Part shown: piece after piece, positions 25,515 to 35,600 of the stretch
How the letters are laid out: every line of letters begins with the position of its first letter
Numbering within the stretch: position 1 is the first letter of the stretch
Source: Zunongwangia atlantica 22II14-10F7
Lineage (GTDB): Bacteria > Bacteroidota > Bacteroidia > Flavobacteriales > Flavobacteriaceae
Direction: 5' to 3'
Assembly (NCBI RefSeq): GCF_002094855.1
Contig: NZ_ARYN01000005.1
Location: 62,001 to 126,000, forward strand
DNA length: 64,000 nt
Position numbers and translations under genes: made by a program
Notes under the pieces: model-generated
Database searches by the model: none
The model's input: only the letters and a program-made list of their open reading frames with translations
Told to the model about the DNA's origin: nothing

Positions 25515-26861
25515 TTATCCTACTTCAGTAATCATTAAATCTAAACCTAGACGAATGATTTCCTGAGCTTCTATTTTAGAAGTGTTTACATAATCAATCA
25601 ATGCAAAATCTTCAGGAACTACTTCGTAAATCCCTAAATTTTCCATTTTCTCGAGATCTCCAGCCATACATGCTTTTAGTAATTGCATTGGATAAATATC
25701 CATAGGAAAAACTTCTTCCATTTCTCCAGTAACTACTAATGCACGCTCTTCACCGTGAAGGTTTGTTGTTGGCTCGTATTTTCTCTTCGGAAACAACCAG
25801 GATAGTGAAGTTTTCGAATTAGAGTGGATATTATTGTATGTAAAAGGCAACCACCCAAACATTCTGTAGTTGTTACCTTCAGGAATTAAGGTTAATGTGT
25901 TATGGTAAAAACCTAAGTAATGATTATTAGAAATCTGGTCTCCTGTTAGCACATCACCAGAGATGATACGAACATCATCTGGAATTTGATTACCAATAAG
26001 ATCTGCAGAGTTTGCACCAATAATTACTTCATAGTATTTTTTATCCTTAGCTTCACTACCTGCAACAGCTACCAATTTTTTAGGCTGAAAATATCCAGTT
26101 AAAAACAGGTTACCAATTACTGGAACATGATCTGCGCCAACAACCCAAACTCTCTCTCCCATATTTACAGGATCGATTTCATGGATTTGCACACCAACAT
26201 TCCCAGCAGGATGAGGACCACTAACTTTATGCAACTCCACACCCTCAATATCCTTAAGAACAGGATAAGAAGAATCATCTACAGAAAGATGAATTTTCCC
26301 CGGTGTTAGTTTTTGCAAAGCGTAAATCCCTTCTTGAAAAGATTTTACTTTGTCTTTTAAAACAAAGCCTAAATCTGCTGCTAAAGGTGCTGTTGTTACG
26401 GCTGAGATAAAAATCGCCTTAGGCGTGTCTTTTGGATCTGCAACAATGTCGTAAGGACGTTGCATAATAAAAGCACCGCAACCACTTGCAAGGATTTTTT
26501 CTTTAACAGCTTCTGCCGGAGCGGTTGCTGCATTAAGCTTTCCAAAATCTTTGTAAGAATCTGTAGCATCGGCTTCGATAATCACCTCAACTATTCGGCG
26601 CTTTTCAGCTCTTTTAATTTCTTTCAGGGTTCCACTTACTGGCGAAGTAAATCTCACTTCTTCTGTATACTTAGAAAAGAAAATTTCGTCTCCTGCAAGT
26701 ACTTTGGCTCCCTCTTTAAGAACCATTTTAGGAACAACTGAGTGAAAATCTGGAGGTTTAATCGCATAGGTCTTGGACCTTGGGGCCTCAACTATTTGTT
26801 TTTCCGCCTCCCCTTTTAATCGTAGAGTAAGTCCTCTTTTAATTCGAATGTCTTTTGACAT
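25515..26861 (-). CDS. nqrA: Na+-translocating NADH:quinone reductase subunit A
   Basis: The cytoplasm-facing subunit, 448 residues, without membrane helices. The N-terminal IKRGLTLRLKGEAEKQI and the barrel-sandwich motif FTSPVSGTLKEIKRAEKRR are typical, as are GAFIMQRPYDIVADP and FLTGYFQPKKLVAVAGSE. In Vibrio the subunit contributes to ubiquinone binding; here the electron acceptor is expected to be menaquinone, since a MenG-type methyltransferase is in the same window. It is first in the operon, with a consensus promoter 40 bases upstream. Confidence 0.96.
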   Translation of the reverse strand: MSKDIRIKRGLTLRLKGEAEKQIVEAPRSKTYAIKPPDFHSVVPKMVLKEGAKVLAGDEIFFSKYTEEVRFTSPVSGTLKEIKRAEKRRIVEVIIEADATDSYKDFGKLNAATAPAEAVKEKILASGCGAFIMQRPYDIVADPKDTPKAIFISAVTTAPLAADLGFVLKDKVKSFQEGIYALQKLTPGKIHLSVDDSSYPVLKDIEGVELHKVSGPHPAGNVGVQIHEIDPVNMGERVWVVGADHVPVIGNLFLTGYFQPKKLVAVAGSEAKDKKYYEVIIGANSADLIGNQIPDDVRIISGDVLTGDQISNNHYLGFYHNTLTLIPEGNNYRMFGWLPFTYNNIHSNSKTSLSWLFPKRKYEPTTNLHGEERALVVTGEMEEVFPMDIYPMQLLKACMAGDLEKMENLGIYEVVPEDFALIDYVNTSKIEAQEIIRLGLDLMITEVG

Positions 26862-26901
26862 AGGATGGAGTGTATGTTATAAAGTTTATTTTAAAGTCGT
26901 G

Positions 26902-26933
26902 CAAATTTATATTTTTCACGAGATTTTTCCCAA
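26902..26933 (-). promoter_or_regulatory. promoter of the nqrABCDEF operon (TTG-N21-TAAATTTG)
   Basis: On the minus strand TTG (26933-26931) is followed after 21 bases by TAAATTTG (26909-26902), a full consensus match. The start would be near 26896 and the leader about 35 bases. I see no operator-like repeat beside it. Confidence 0.75.
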
Positions 26934-27029
26934 CAAACTAAGGTTTTTTCGGGTTAGTCAATTGTTAAAATAAGAAGCATTAAAAACAGGTATGTTAATT
27001 GTAAGTACATTTACCCATATTTTTTTACG

Positions 27030-28283
27030 ATGAATAGATTAATTTTCTCGATAGTACTCCTATGCTTTTCAAGCCTTGCTATTAGCCAGACAGCAGAAGA
27101 AACCGCGCCACCAAATTATATAAGAACTGTGCAATTATATGGGGAAAACACGCTCAATAACGGCAACCCAATTATCCCCATAAACGGAATGTTAAATTTA
27201 ACATTCGATGACATAATTGGTGATGAAGCCGACTATTATTACCAAATAGAGCATTATGATTATGACTGGGAACCAACTCAACTATCCAAAAATGAATATC
27301 TAGAAGGACTGGATGATATTAGAATTATGAACTATCGCAATTCATACAACACACTTCAGCCCTTTTCGCACTACGAATTAAGTATTCCAAACCAATACAC
27401 TAAAGCTTTAAAAGTTTCTGGAAACTATATGATCAAAATTTTCAATGAGAATGAAGAATTAGTTTTTTCCAGAAAATTTATGATCTACGAGTCTAAAACT
27501 AATATTTCAACAGCCATAAAAAGAGCCAGAGATCTTAATTTTATTGACACGAAACAAGCAGTAAATTTCACAGTAGAATCTCCCAATATTTTATTACGAA
27601 ATCCAGATCAAACGGTAAAACCAGTAATTATCCAGAATAACAACTTAAAAACTGCCATTAAGAATATCAAACCTCAATATACAGTTGGTAACCAATTAAT
27701 TTATCGCTATGATATGCCAACATCTTTTTGGGGAGGGAATGAATATTTACAATTCGACACTAAAGATTTAAGAGCCACAACTGCAGATATTGCAAGAATC
27801 GATGTTGATCAACTTTATCATCATTATTTAAATAGAGATATTGCAAGAGCTACCACTCCATACACCTATAATCCAGACATTAACGGTAGTTTTGTTGTTA
27901 GACAACTTGATGCTGAAGACGTAAATACTGAAGCTGAATATACCTGGATTCACTTCTCTTTAAAAAATTATGAAGCATTAAATGGTGGAAAATTACATAT
28001 TTACGGAAATTTTAATAATTTCACGATCGATAACAGTACAGCGCTTAAATACAACGAAGAAACCGGATATTACGAAAATGCCCGCCTTTTTAAACAGGGT
28101 TACTACAATTATAAATACATTCTTGTAAACGAAGACGGAAGTATTGATGATGGTTTTATAAGTGGTAATTACGACGAAACTGAAAATGAATATCGCGTGC
28201 TTATCTATTATCGGGAAATCGGGGGAAGATACGACAGGATTATAGGAATGGGAATGGCAAACTCCGAGAATATTAGCAACTAA
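27030..28283 (+). CDS. type IX secretion system plug-domain protein (DUF5103)
   Basis: A 417-residue secreted protein with a signal peptide ending about residue 19 (MNRLIFSIVLLCFSSLAISQ). Residues 27-130 (IRTVQLYGE, IEHYDYDWEPTQLSKNEYLE, YRNSYNTLQPFSHYELSIPN) are the T9SS plug domain, formerly DUF5103. The family includes PlugA-type proteins that close the SprA translocon of the T9SS in the outer membrane. FWGGNEYLQFDTKDLR and the C-terminal FKQGYYNYKYILVNEDG are further family marks. It is divergent from nqrA and 18 bases before the second DUF3667 gene. Whether this is the translocon plug or a paralog cannot be settled from sequence. Confidence 0.85.
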   Translation: MNRLIFSIVLLCFSSLAISQTAEETAPPNYIRTVQLYGENTLNNGNPIIPINGMLNLTFDDIIGDEADYYYQIEHYDYDWEPTQLSKNEYLEGLDDIRIMNYRNSYNTLQPFSHYELSIPNQYTKALKVSGNYMIKIFNENEELVFSRKFMIYESKTNISTAIKRARDLNFIDTKQAVNFTVESPNILLRNPDQTVKPVIIQNNNLKTAIKNIKPQYTVGNQLIYRYDMPTSFWGGNEYLQFDTKDLRATTADIARIDVDQLYHHYLNRDIARATTPYTYNPDINGSFVVRQLDAEDVNTEAEYTWIHFSLKNYEALNGGKLHIYGNFNNFTIDNSTALKYNEETGYYENARLFKQGYYNYKYILVNEDGSIDDGFISGNYDETENEYRVLIYYREIGGRYDRIIGMGMANSENISN

Positions 28284-28301
28284 CCAATTGCACATAATTA
28301 C

Positions 28302-29381
28302 ATGAAATCTAAGCGATCTTTAGTGAAGTATCGCGGTGAAGAATGCCTTAACTGCGGAAGAAGTTTAGAAGAAGAGCATAAATTTTGCCCAAATTGCGGC
28401 CAGTTAAACTCTACCAAAAAACTTGCCCTGGGCGATTTCTTTTCTGAATTCTTCTCTGGCCTTTTTGCCTACGACTCCAGGTTTATTAGAACCATGCGAG
28501 TACTTCTTTTTAAGCCAGGAAAAATCTCAAAAGATTATATCCAGGGGAAACGAATGCGCTATGTTAATCCTTATCGTTTCTTCTTAACTACCGCTATTAT
28601 ATTCTTTTTAATATACGGATACGATACCTCGTTTGAAGGATTAAATCTGGGAAAAGAGCCAGAAGAACTGGCTAACGAAATAGAAAAAATCAACGAAAAT
28701 AACCATGTAGATATTGAAGTTGAAGGTATCCCTTTTAAAGAACTCGACTCTCTAGTTAAATTTAAGTCTTCAGAAAAAAAGAGCTATAAAGATTACTTAG
28801 TAACACAAAAACAAATAGACACGATGTCTATAAGCGATGCATTTAGTGCTAAAATCAACTTATTTTATCATTATTATAAGGAAACCGAAAATGCAATTGC
28901 CTTAGACGCTTTAAATAAATTAGAACTTAAAAATTCTGCTTATAATCGTTGGTTATATAAAAAAGTTATCGATTTTAAAGTTTTACGCGAAAACCCACAG
29001 TTTTTTCTTAACTATCTAATTAGTAAGCTTCCATTCATAATTTTTGTATTTCTGCCTATTTTCACACTCTTCTTAAGCTTGCTGTATATTCGATCTAAAT
29101 ATAATTATATGGAGCATCTTACATTTGCTTTCCATACGCAAAGTATGTGCTTCATTTTATATAGTCTTGCACTAATTATAGATTATCTCACAAAAAACAG
29201 CTATGCCGTAAATATTGCGAATATCATTTTTATAGGATATTTATACCAGGGACTACGAAAATTCTACCAACAGGGAAAATTCAAAACCATTGTTAAATTT
29301 GTGATTCTCAACATAATATTTTTTACCTTAGCCACAATTGTGGGGCTATTATCGGTATTTGGCTCGTTCGCATTTTTTTAG
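28302..29381 (+). CDS. DUF3667 family zinc-ribbon membrane protein (second copy)
   Basis: A 359-residue paralog of the protein at 2283-3077. It has a zinc ribbon, CLNCGRSL and CPNCGQ, then RFIRTMRVLLFKPGKISKDY and IQGKRMRYVNPYRFFLTTAI, and four or five helices, the first at about residues 92-110 and the rest in the C-terminal 130 residues. Between the first helix and the second group is a 130-residue hydrophilic loop, absent from the shorter paralog, rich in Glu and Lys. The function is unknown. It is 18 bases after the T9SS plug gene and 9 bases before apaG, so the three are probably co-transcribed. Confidence 0.82.
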   Translation: MKSKRSLVKYRGEECLNCGRSLEEEHKFCPNCGQLNSTKKLALGDFFSEFFSGLFAYDSRFIRTMRVLLFKPGKISKDYIQGKRMRYVNPYRFFLTTAIIFFLIYGYDTSFEGLNLGKEPEELANEIEKINENNHVDIEVEGIPFKELDSLVKFKSSEKKSYKDYLVTQKQIDTMSISDAFSAKINLFYHYYKETENAIALDALNKLELKNSAYNRWLYKKVIDFKVLRENPQFFLNYLISKLPFIIFVFLPIFTLFLSLLYIRSKYNYMEHLTFAFHTQSMCFILYSLALIIDYLTKNSYAVNIANIIFIGYLYQGLRKFYQQGKFKTIVKFVILNIIFFTLATIVGLLSVFGSFAFF

Positions 29382-29390
29382 AGGTTGGAT

Positions 29391-29777
29391 ATGGTTGAAC
29401 AAATTACTAAAGGCATTAAAATTTCTGTACAAACATTCTTTGATGGCATTCTTTACGATCGCTATCAGGTAAAATATGCTTTTGGTTATAAGGTAACTAT
29501 TGAAAATCAAAGCAACGATTCTGTACAATTAAAATCAAGATTCTGGAAAATTAAAGATGCCTTAAATAAAACCGAAACTGTAGAAGGTGAAGGCGTTATT
29601 GGAAAAAAACCGGTAATAAAACCAGGTGAAAAGCACACATACCAAAGCGGTTGTCTCTTAAACACGCCATTTGGCGCAATGAGTGGTTACTACAATATGA
29701 TTAATTTCACTTCTACCAGAAAATTTAGAGTACAAATACCTTGTTTTAAGTTAAGCGCTCCATTTGCTCTAAACTAA
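29391..29777 (+). CDS. apaG: ApaG-family protein (Fn3-like fold)
   Basis: A 128-residue protein with the whole ApaG domain: KYAFGYKVTIENQSNDSVQL, SRFWKIKDALNKTETVEGEG, VIGKKPVIKPGEKHTYQSGC and FGAMSGYYNMIN. ApaG is a fibronectin III-like fold linked genetically to cobalt and magnesium resistance and to Ap4A metabolism in enterobacteria; its biochemical role is not settled. The family loop G-x-G-V-V-G is G-E-G-V-I-G here. I prefer the ATG at 29391 over a TTG two codons upstream. Its last 9 bases overlap the end of the convergent TANGO2-like gene. Confidence 0.92.
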   Translation: MVEQITKGIKISVQTFFDGILYDRYQVKYAFGYKVTIENQSNDSVQLKSRFWKIKDALNKTETVEGEGVIGKKPVIKPGEKHTYQSGCLLNTPFGAMSGYYNMINFTSTRKFRVQIPCFKLSAPFALN

Positions 29778-30488
29778 ATCGTCCAGATAAATTGTTTTTA
29801 TATTTCCGGTAGCTAATTCTTCGTATTTAAATTGCTTCTTATTTTCGCTAATTTCAACCTGAGAGATACTTTGCGTTTTTAAGAATCCACGATCTACGAT
29901 TAAATCTATATTTCGATCGCCTACACCTGCTTCATGGTGAAAATCCCAAATAGCTTCCGCGGTAATAGTTGTTTTGTTTCTGAAATCATCAAACCAATCT
30001 TCTCGTTGCTTTTTCATTGCTGAATTATACAACGGAGATGAGGACCAAATTCGAGGTTTCAGAGGGATATTTTTTAAATGAAGTTGCTTCGAATCCCAAA
30101 CCATTTCAGTAATTACTAAATCTGAAGCCCATTCTAAACATAACATCGTAAAAGGTTCTATACCCTCAAAATCGTAATTTTCAGCATACATTTTTATATC
30201 TTCCGTAGCTAAAAACTCTTTAACTACCACTCCCCTGCTTTTTCGATATGGCAAATTTCGCTTATGCGCTTTAAATTCGCCATTCATAATGCCCACCAGT
30301 CGATTTTTCTCACTCACACCAAGCCAAGTGCCCCCGGCAACGGCATCTTTTGGAAAAATCATTTCACATCCATTAACATTTTCTCGCTCTGGAGCAAAAG
30401 TTTGACGTTCTGTCGCCTCGTCGCGGTTAAAGCTTAATACGAAAGAATTTGAATCTTCTCCCTTTGGAAAAATACTAACTGTACACAT
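29769..30488 (-). CDS. NRDE/TANGO2-family protein
   Basis: A 239-residue protein with the name-giving segment SFNRDEATERQTFAP. It starts M-C-T-V-S, with a cysteine at position 2 as in Ntn-type hydrolases. GGTWLGVSEKNRLVGIMNGE is also typical. TANGO2 relatives are linked to haem handling or lipid metabolism in eukaryotes, and the bacterial role is open. The fold relation to Ntn hydrolases with Cys2 as nucleophile is an inference from the start. It is convergent with apaG, overlapping by 9 bases, with no terminator between them. Confidence 0.85.
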   Translation of the reverse strand: MCTVSIFPKGEDSNSFVLSFNRDEATERQTFAPERENVNGCEMIFPKDAVAGGTWLGVSEKNRLVGIMNGEFKAHKRNLPYRKSRGVVVKEFLATEDIKMYAENYDFEGIEPFTMLCLEWASDLVITEMVWDSKQLHLKNIPLKPRIWSSSPLYNSAMKKQREDWFDDFRNKTTITAEAIWDFHHEAGVGDRNIDLIVDRGFLKTQSISQVEISENKKQFKYEELATGNIKTIYLDDLV

Positions 30489-30627
30489 AATTTTTTCTTA
30501 AACGAAAAGCTGAAAGTACGAAAAAAGTTAAGCTTACTTAAAAGCTAAATTTGGTTAATTTAATTCTTTATTATTTTTTTACCTTTAGAATGAATTAAAA
30601 ACCTATAAAAACAAGAAATACAATAAC

Positions 30628-32256
30628 ATGGGAAAAGGATTTTTTCACGTTCCTAAGGCCGTAAATGAACCAGTAAAAACTTACGCTCCAGGAACACCAG
30701 AAAGAGAAGAAGTATTATTAACATATAAAGAGCTGTACAATACTAAATTTGATGTACCGCTTTACATAGGTTCTGAGGAGATTAGAACCGGCAAAACGGC
30801 CAGCATTAATCCTCCTCACGACCACAAACATGAATGCGGAGTTTACCATCTAGCTGAAAAAAAACATGTTGAGCAAGCCATTGAAACTGCTTTAGAGGCT
30901 CGTAAAAAATGGGCAAAATTAGAGTGGGAACAAAGAGCTGCTGTATTCCTAAAAGCTGCAGATCTAATCTCTGGGCCATATCGCCAAAAGATGAATGCTG
31001 CTACAATGATAGGACAGTCTAAAACTATTTTTCAGGCAGAAATAGACTCGGCTGCAGAGATCTGTGATTTTCTACGTTTTAACGTAGAGTATATGACAGA
31101 GCTTTACAACGAGCAACCAAATTCTTCAGATGGATGTTGGAACCGTGTTGAATATAGACCATTAGAAGGTTTTGTTTATGCCATTACTCCGTTTAACTTT
31201 ACTGCAATTGCCGGTAACCTACCTAGTAGTGCTGCCTTAATGGGTAACGTTGCAGTTTGGAAACCAAGTGATAGCCAAATGCTATCTGCACAGGTTTTAA
31301 TGGAAGTTTTTAAAGAAGCAGGTGTGCCAGATGGTGTGATTAATATGGTAATGGGAGATCCAGAAATGATTACCGATACTGTTCTTAAAAGTCCAGACTT
31401 TGCAGGTATTCACTATACTGGTAGTACCGCTGTATTCAAAAATATTTGGGCTAAAATTGGTAATAACATCCATACCTATAAATCTTATCCAAGAATTGTT
31501 GGGGAGACTGGTGGGAAAGATTTTATTATCGCACACCCTACATCAAATCCTAAACAAGTTGCTACCGCAATTACTAGGGGAGCTTTCGAATTTCAGGGAC
31601 AAAAATGTAGTGCTGCATCCAGAGTTTACCTTCCAAAAAGCTTATGGCCAGAGATCAAAGATTTCCTTGTAGAGGATGTTCAGTCAATTAAAATGGGTTC
31701 TCCAGAAGATTTAACTAATTTCTTCACTGCAGTAATTCACGAACGTTCTTTCGATAAGCTTGCATCTTACATAGATAAAGCAAAAAAAGACGACGATGCT
31801 GAAATTGTTGTTGGTGGTAATTATGACAAATCTGTAGGATACTTTGTAGAACCAACGGTTATTTTGGCTAAAGATCCACATTATACTACTATGGAAGAAG
31901 AGCTTTTTGGCCCAGTAGTAACTATTTATGTTTACGAAGACGATAAGTGGGAAGAAACACTTCACATCGTGGATAACACAAGTGAGTATGCACTTACCGG
32001 AGCCATTTTCTCTGGAGATCGTTATGAAGCTGCAAAAGCTACAGACATCTTACAAAATGCTGCCGGAAACTTCTATATTAACGATAAACCAACAGGTGCT
32101 GTTGTAGGACAGCAACCATTTGGTGGAGCAAGAGGAAGTGGAACCAACGATAAAGCAGGATCTAAACTAAACTTAATGCGTTGGATTTCTCCAAGACTAA
32201 TTAAAGAAACCTTTGTTCCAGCAACAGATTATAAATATCCTTTTATGAAAGAGTAA
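30628..32256 (+). CDS. pruA: 1-pyrroline-5-carboxylate dehydrogenase
   Basis: Oxidises pyrroline-5-carboxylate (as glutamate semialdehyde) to glutamate with NAD, the second step of proline breakdown. The 542-residue single-function form is the usual one in Bacteroidota. The catalytic cysteine is in FEFQGQKCSAASRVYLP, the catalytic glutamate in VGETGGKDFIIAHP, and the nucleotide site in HYTGSTAVFKNIW. FALLED-type C-terminal motifs are present (EELFGPVVTIYVYED; FGGARGSGTNDKAGS). The proline dehydrogenase partner is not in the window. It stands alone and ends at a strong terminator. Confidence 0.95.
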   Translation: MGKGFFHVPKAVNEPVKTYAPGTPEREEVLLTYKELYNTKFDVPLYIGSEEIRTGKTASINPPHDHKHECGVYHLAEKKHVEQAIETALEARKKWAKLEWEQRAAVFLKAADLISGPYRQKMNAATMIGQSKTIFQAEIDSAAEICDFLRFNVEYMTELYNEQPNSSDGCWNRVEYRPLEGFVYAITPFNFTAIAGNLPSSAALMGNVAVWKPSDSQMLSAQVLMEVFKEAGVPDGVINMVMGDPEMITDTVLKSPDFAGIHYTGSTAVFKNIWAKIGNNIHTYKSYPRIVGETGGKDFIIAHPTSNPKQVATAITRGAFEFQGQKCSAASRVYLPKSLWPEIKDFLVEDVQSIKMGSPEDLTNFFTAVIHERSFDKLASYIDKAKKDDDAEIVVGGNYDKSVGYFVEPTVILAKDPHYTTMEEELFGPVVTIYVYEDDKWEETLHIVDNTSEYALTGAIFSGDRYEAAKATDILQNAAGNFYINDKPTGAVVGQQPFGGARGSGTNDKAGSKLNLMRWISPRLIKETFVPATDYKYPFMKE

Positions 32257-32281
32257 TCTTTCAGTTTATAATATTTTACAA

Positions 32282-32312
32282 AAAAAGCCATCCAAATTGG
32301 ATGGCTTTTTTA
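32282..32312 (+). terminator. intrinsic terminator after pruA
   Basis: The stem AAGCCATCC/GGATGGCTT with loop AAATT is followed by a T-run, 25 bases after the pruA stop. Confidence 0.92.
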
Positions 32313-32439
32313 TTTTGAAAATTTCAAATTTCAACAAATTAAACCAGGACTAAAATTAACTTACAACACTTCTTAAAATAAGTTAACAAAAAGAAAAAAC
32401 AGGTATTTTAAATAACACTTACCCCTAAAAATCAACCTT

Positions 32440-32473
32440 TTGTCGATATTTTTAAATAAAAACACTACATTCG
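32440..32473 (+). promoter_or_regulatory. putative promoter of the SprB-repeat gene (TTG-N23-TACATTCG)
   Basis: One mismatch from TAnnTTTG, with a spacer at the long end of the accepted range. It would give a leader of about 200 bases. Confidence 0.4.
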
Positions 32474-32633
32474 CCCCTGTAAAAATTTAAGTTCATACAA
32501 ATGTTTGGAAATAGCTGACCTTAAATTTAAAATAGTGAACTATCTAAAGGCGAGTCTAATAGATATATTTAGAAAATGATTTTATTCCGAGACATTTCTA
32601 AAAGGATAGAAATCTAAATAGAATCGGAAAATA

Positions 32634-32654
32634 TAATCTCGATTATCGAGTAAA
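32634..32654. repeat. dispersed palindromic element, copy A
   Basis: Twenty-one bases identical to 42536-42556, centred on the perfect palindrome CTCGATTATCGAG. This copy lies 28 bases before the SprB-repeat gene start, in its 5' leader. Only this core is shared; the longer flanking element seen around copy B is not obvious here. Confidence 0.6.
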
Positions 32655-32681
32655 GTTGAAGAAGCATACGCAAAAATGCCT

Positions 32682-35600
32682 ATGAAGAAAACTACTTTCC
32701 CCGGTGCTATTGTAATACTGGGATTATTTTTTATAATATTCCTTACAAACCAATCCACATCTTTTGGACTGGAAGAGGATCTTATTATCACTTCTTCACA
32801 AGCAAATTTAACTTGCTATAATGCTGGCAATGGTAGTATTAATATTGAAGTATCTGGGGGCAGCGGTAATTACACCTATGTTTGGTCGGGACCAAATTCG
32901 TTTACATCATCCAATGAGGATATTTCGAATTTAGAATCAGGCACATATATTGTATCAGTTTCAGATGATGCAGGAAATAACGGTAGTGAATCCATAACCA
33001 TAATTCAGCCAAACGAACTTCTAATCGAATCATTTACCTCATCAAATGTTTCTTGTTTTGGGGGGAATGACGGGATAATTTCTGCGGAAACTATTTCCGG
33101 GGGAACTCCACCTTATCAATATTCGATAAATGGAAGCGATTTTTTTACAAACTCAACTTTTGAAGATCTTGCAGCAGGAAATTATACACTGACGGTGATT
33201 GATCAAAATAACTGCTCGATTTCTTCCAATATCGAAATTTCCCAGCCAGAGCAATTAGAAATGACGGCAGCAACAAGCGATAACGTTTCTTGCTTTGGTG
33301 GGAATGACGGGATTATTTCAGCAGGAACAATTTCTGGCGGAACTGCTCCATATCAATATTCGATAAACGGAACCGATTTTTTTGCAAATTCAACTTTTGA
33401 AGATCTTGCAGCCGGAAATTATACACTGACGGTAATTGATCAAAATAACTGCTCGATTTCAACCAATATCGAAATTACCCAGCCAGAGCAATTAGAAATG
33501 ACGGCAGCAACAAGCACCAAGGTTTCCTGTTTTAGTGGGAATGATGCTTCAATTTCCGCAGGAACTGTTTCAGGGGGAACTGCTCCATATCAATATTCGA
33601 TAAACGGAACCGATTTTTTTACAAACTCAACTTTTGAAGATCTTACAGCCGGAAATTATACACTGACGGTAATTGACCAAAATAACTGCTCAATTTCAAC
33701 CAATATCGAAATTACCCAGCCAGAGCAATTAGAAATGACGGCAGCAACAAGCGATAACGTTTCTTGCTTTGGTGGAAATGATGCTTCAATTTCTGCAGGA
33801 ACTATTTCAGGGGGAACTGCTCCATATCAATATTCGATAAACGGAATCGATTTTTTTACAAACTCAACTTTTTTTGAAGATCTTACAGCCGGAAATTATA
33901 CGCTGACGGTGCGTGATCAAAATAACTGCTCGATTTCTACCAATATCGAAATTACCCAGCCAGAGCAATTGGAAATGACGGCACCAACGAGCACTAACGT
34001 TTCTTGCTTTGGTGGGAATGATGCTTCAATTTCAGCAGGAACAATTTCTGGAGGAACTCAACCTTACTCTTATAGCATAGATGGTATCAACTACCAATCT
34101 GATGGAGATTTTAGCAATTTATCTTCAGGAACTTATACCTTATCGATCATCGATGCTAATGATTGTGTGATTTCTGCAACTATTGAGATTTCAGAACCTA
34201 ATGCAATTAGCGCAACCTCAGCGAGCATCACAAATGTTTCCTGCTATGGCACTGCTACCGGCGAGATTTCGGTTGGAACTATTAGTGGAGGAACCGCCCC
34301 ATTCGAATATTCGATAGATAATATCAATTTTCAAACCGATAAAACATTTTCAAATTTACCAGCAGGAAATTACACCATCTTTATTAGAGATGCGAACAAT
34401 TGTTCTTTGCAACAAATAGCAAATATTACGCAACCGGCTAGACTTAATGCCAGTTATAATATCACATACGTTTCTTGTTTTGGTGGAAACTCGGGCATCA
34501 TTAATTTCACGGGCATCACTGGCGGTAGTGGCAATTACCAGTTTAGTATAGACAATGGAAATACCTGGAGTAATTCGGCTAATTTTAACAACCTGTCTAC
34601 CGGAAACTACAGCTTAAAAATACGAGATCAAAATAGTACTTCTTGTGAACAAATCATTGCTGAAAATATAAATTTAACTCAGCCCTCTGCTCCACTTTCG
34701 GTTACTGCCAGCACTACCAGGACAACAGTTTTTAATTCTAGAACAGGAAGCGCCACAGCTAATGTTACCGGCGGTACAGCTGGATACACTTATCAATGGA
34801 GATTAGCAGGAAGCGCTACTGTTATAGCTACTACAAGAAGAGCTTCAGATTTAGCGGCTGGTAATTACAGCCTTCAGGTTACCGATAGAAATCGCTGTAG
34901 CCAAACTATAAATGTTAGAATAAACGAAATCTTAAGAGCTCAAATTCTACCAACATCTATTTGTGAAGGTGAAGACACCATTAGAACTTCTTATTTTGAA
35001 GTTTTAGATGGCACTGCAGAAGGTGGCGTTGCTCCCTACACCTATTCTTGGGATTTTGATACTGATGGCGAATATACAACCAATACAGGTTTAGGGCCAC
35101 ACAGAGTAACTTATCCAAATGAAGGAAACCGAACGATAACTTTAACTGTTACTGATGCTGAAGGCGTAAGTAGAGATTTTGTTTATTATCAGTATGTAGG
35201 AGAATGCTATGTAGATAACTGCGGTTCTAACGATTTTAGCCTTATTGGTTATTATATTGGAGATGCCAATGGTAACCGTGTAAATTCTTCTAATTGTAAC
35301 GATGGCGAGCAAAAGTACATTTATGTTCGTCTAGATCAGAATCCTAGTAGATATTCTCTTTATGCTGAGTTTACTTATAGTGTTACTAGCTTAGAAACCG
35401 GAATTACAACTGTTGTAAAAGAAAATGGATGTTTCTACGAACAGCAGGAAATACCATCTGAAGCCAGGGCGATACCAATTAACTATAATTGCGGAGACGA
35501 AGTATCTATAGATAATATTTACCTAACCTATTCAAACAACAAAAATAGATCCTGTGGGCAAAGCCAAAACCCTAAGTGCTATTCTACCAACAACCAGGAA

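Larger units (their letters stand above)
32313..32681. other. upstream region of the SprB-repeat gene
   Basis: About 370 AT-rich bases without a gene. They hold a promoter-like pair (TTG at 32440-32442 and TACATTCG at 32466-32473, 23 bases apart) and, in the predicted 200-base leader, a 13-base perfect palindrome at 32638-32650 that recurs at 42540-42552. Confidence 0.5.
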
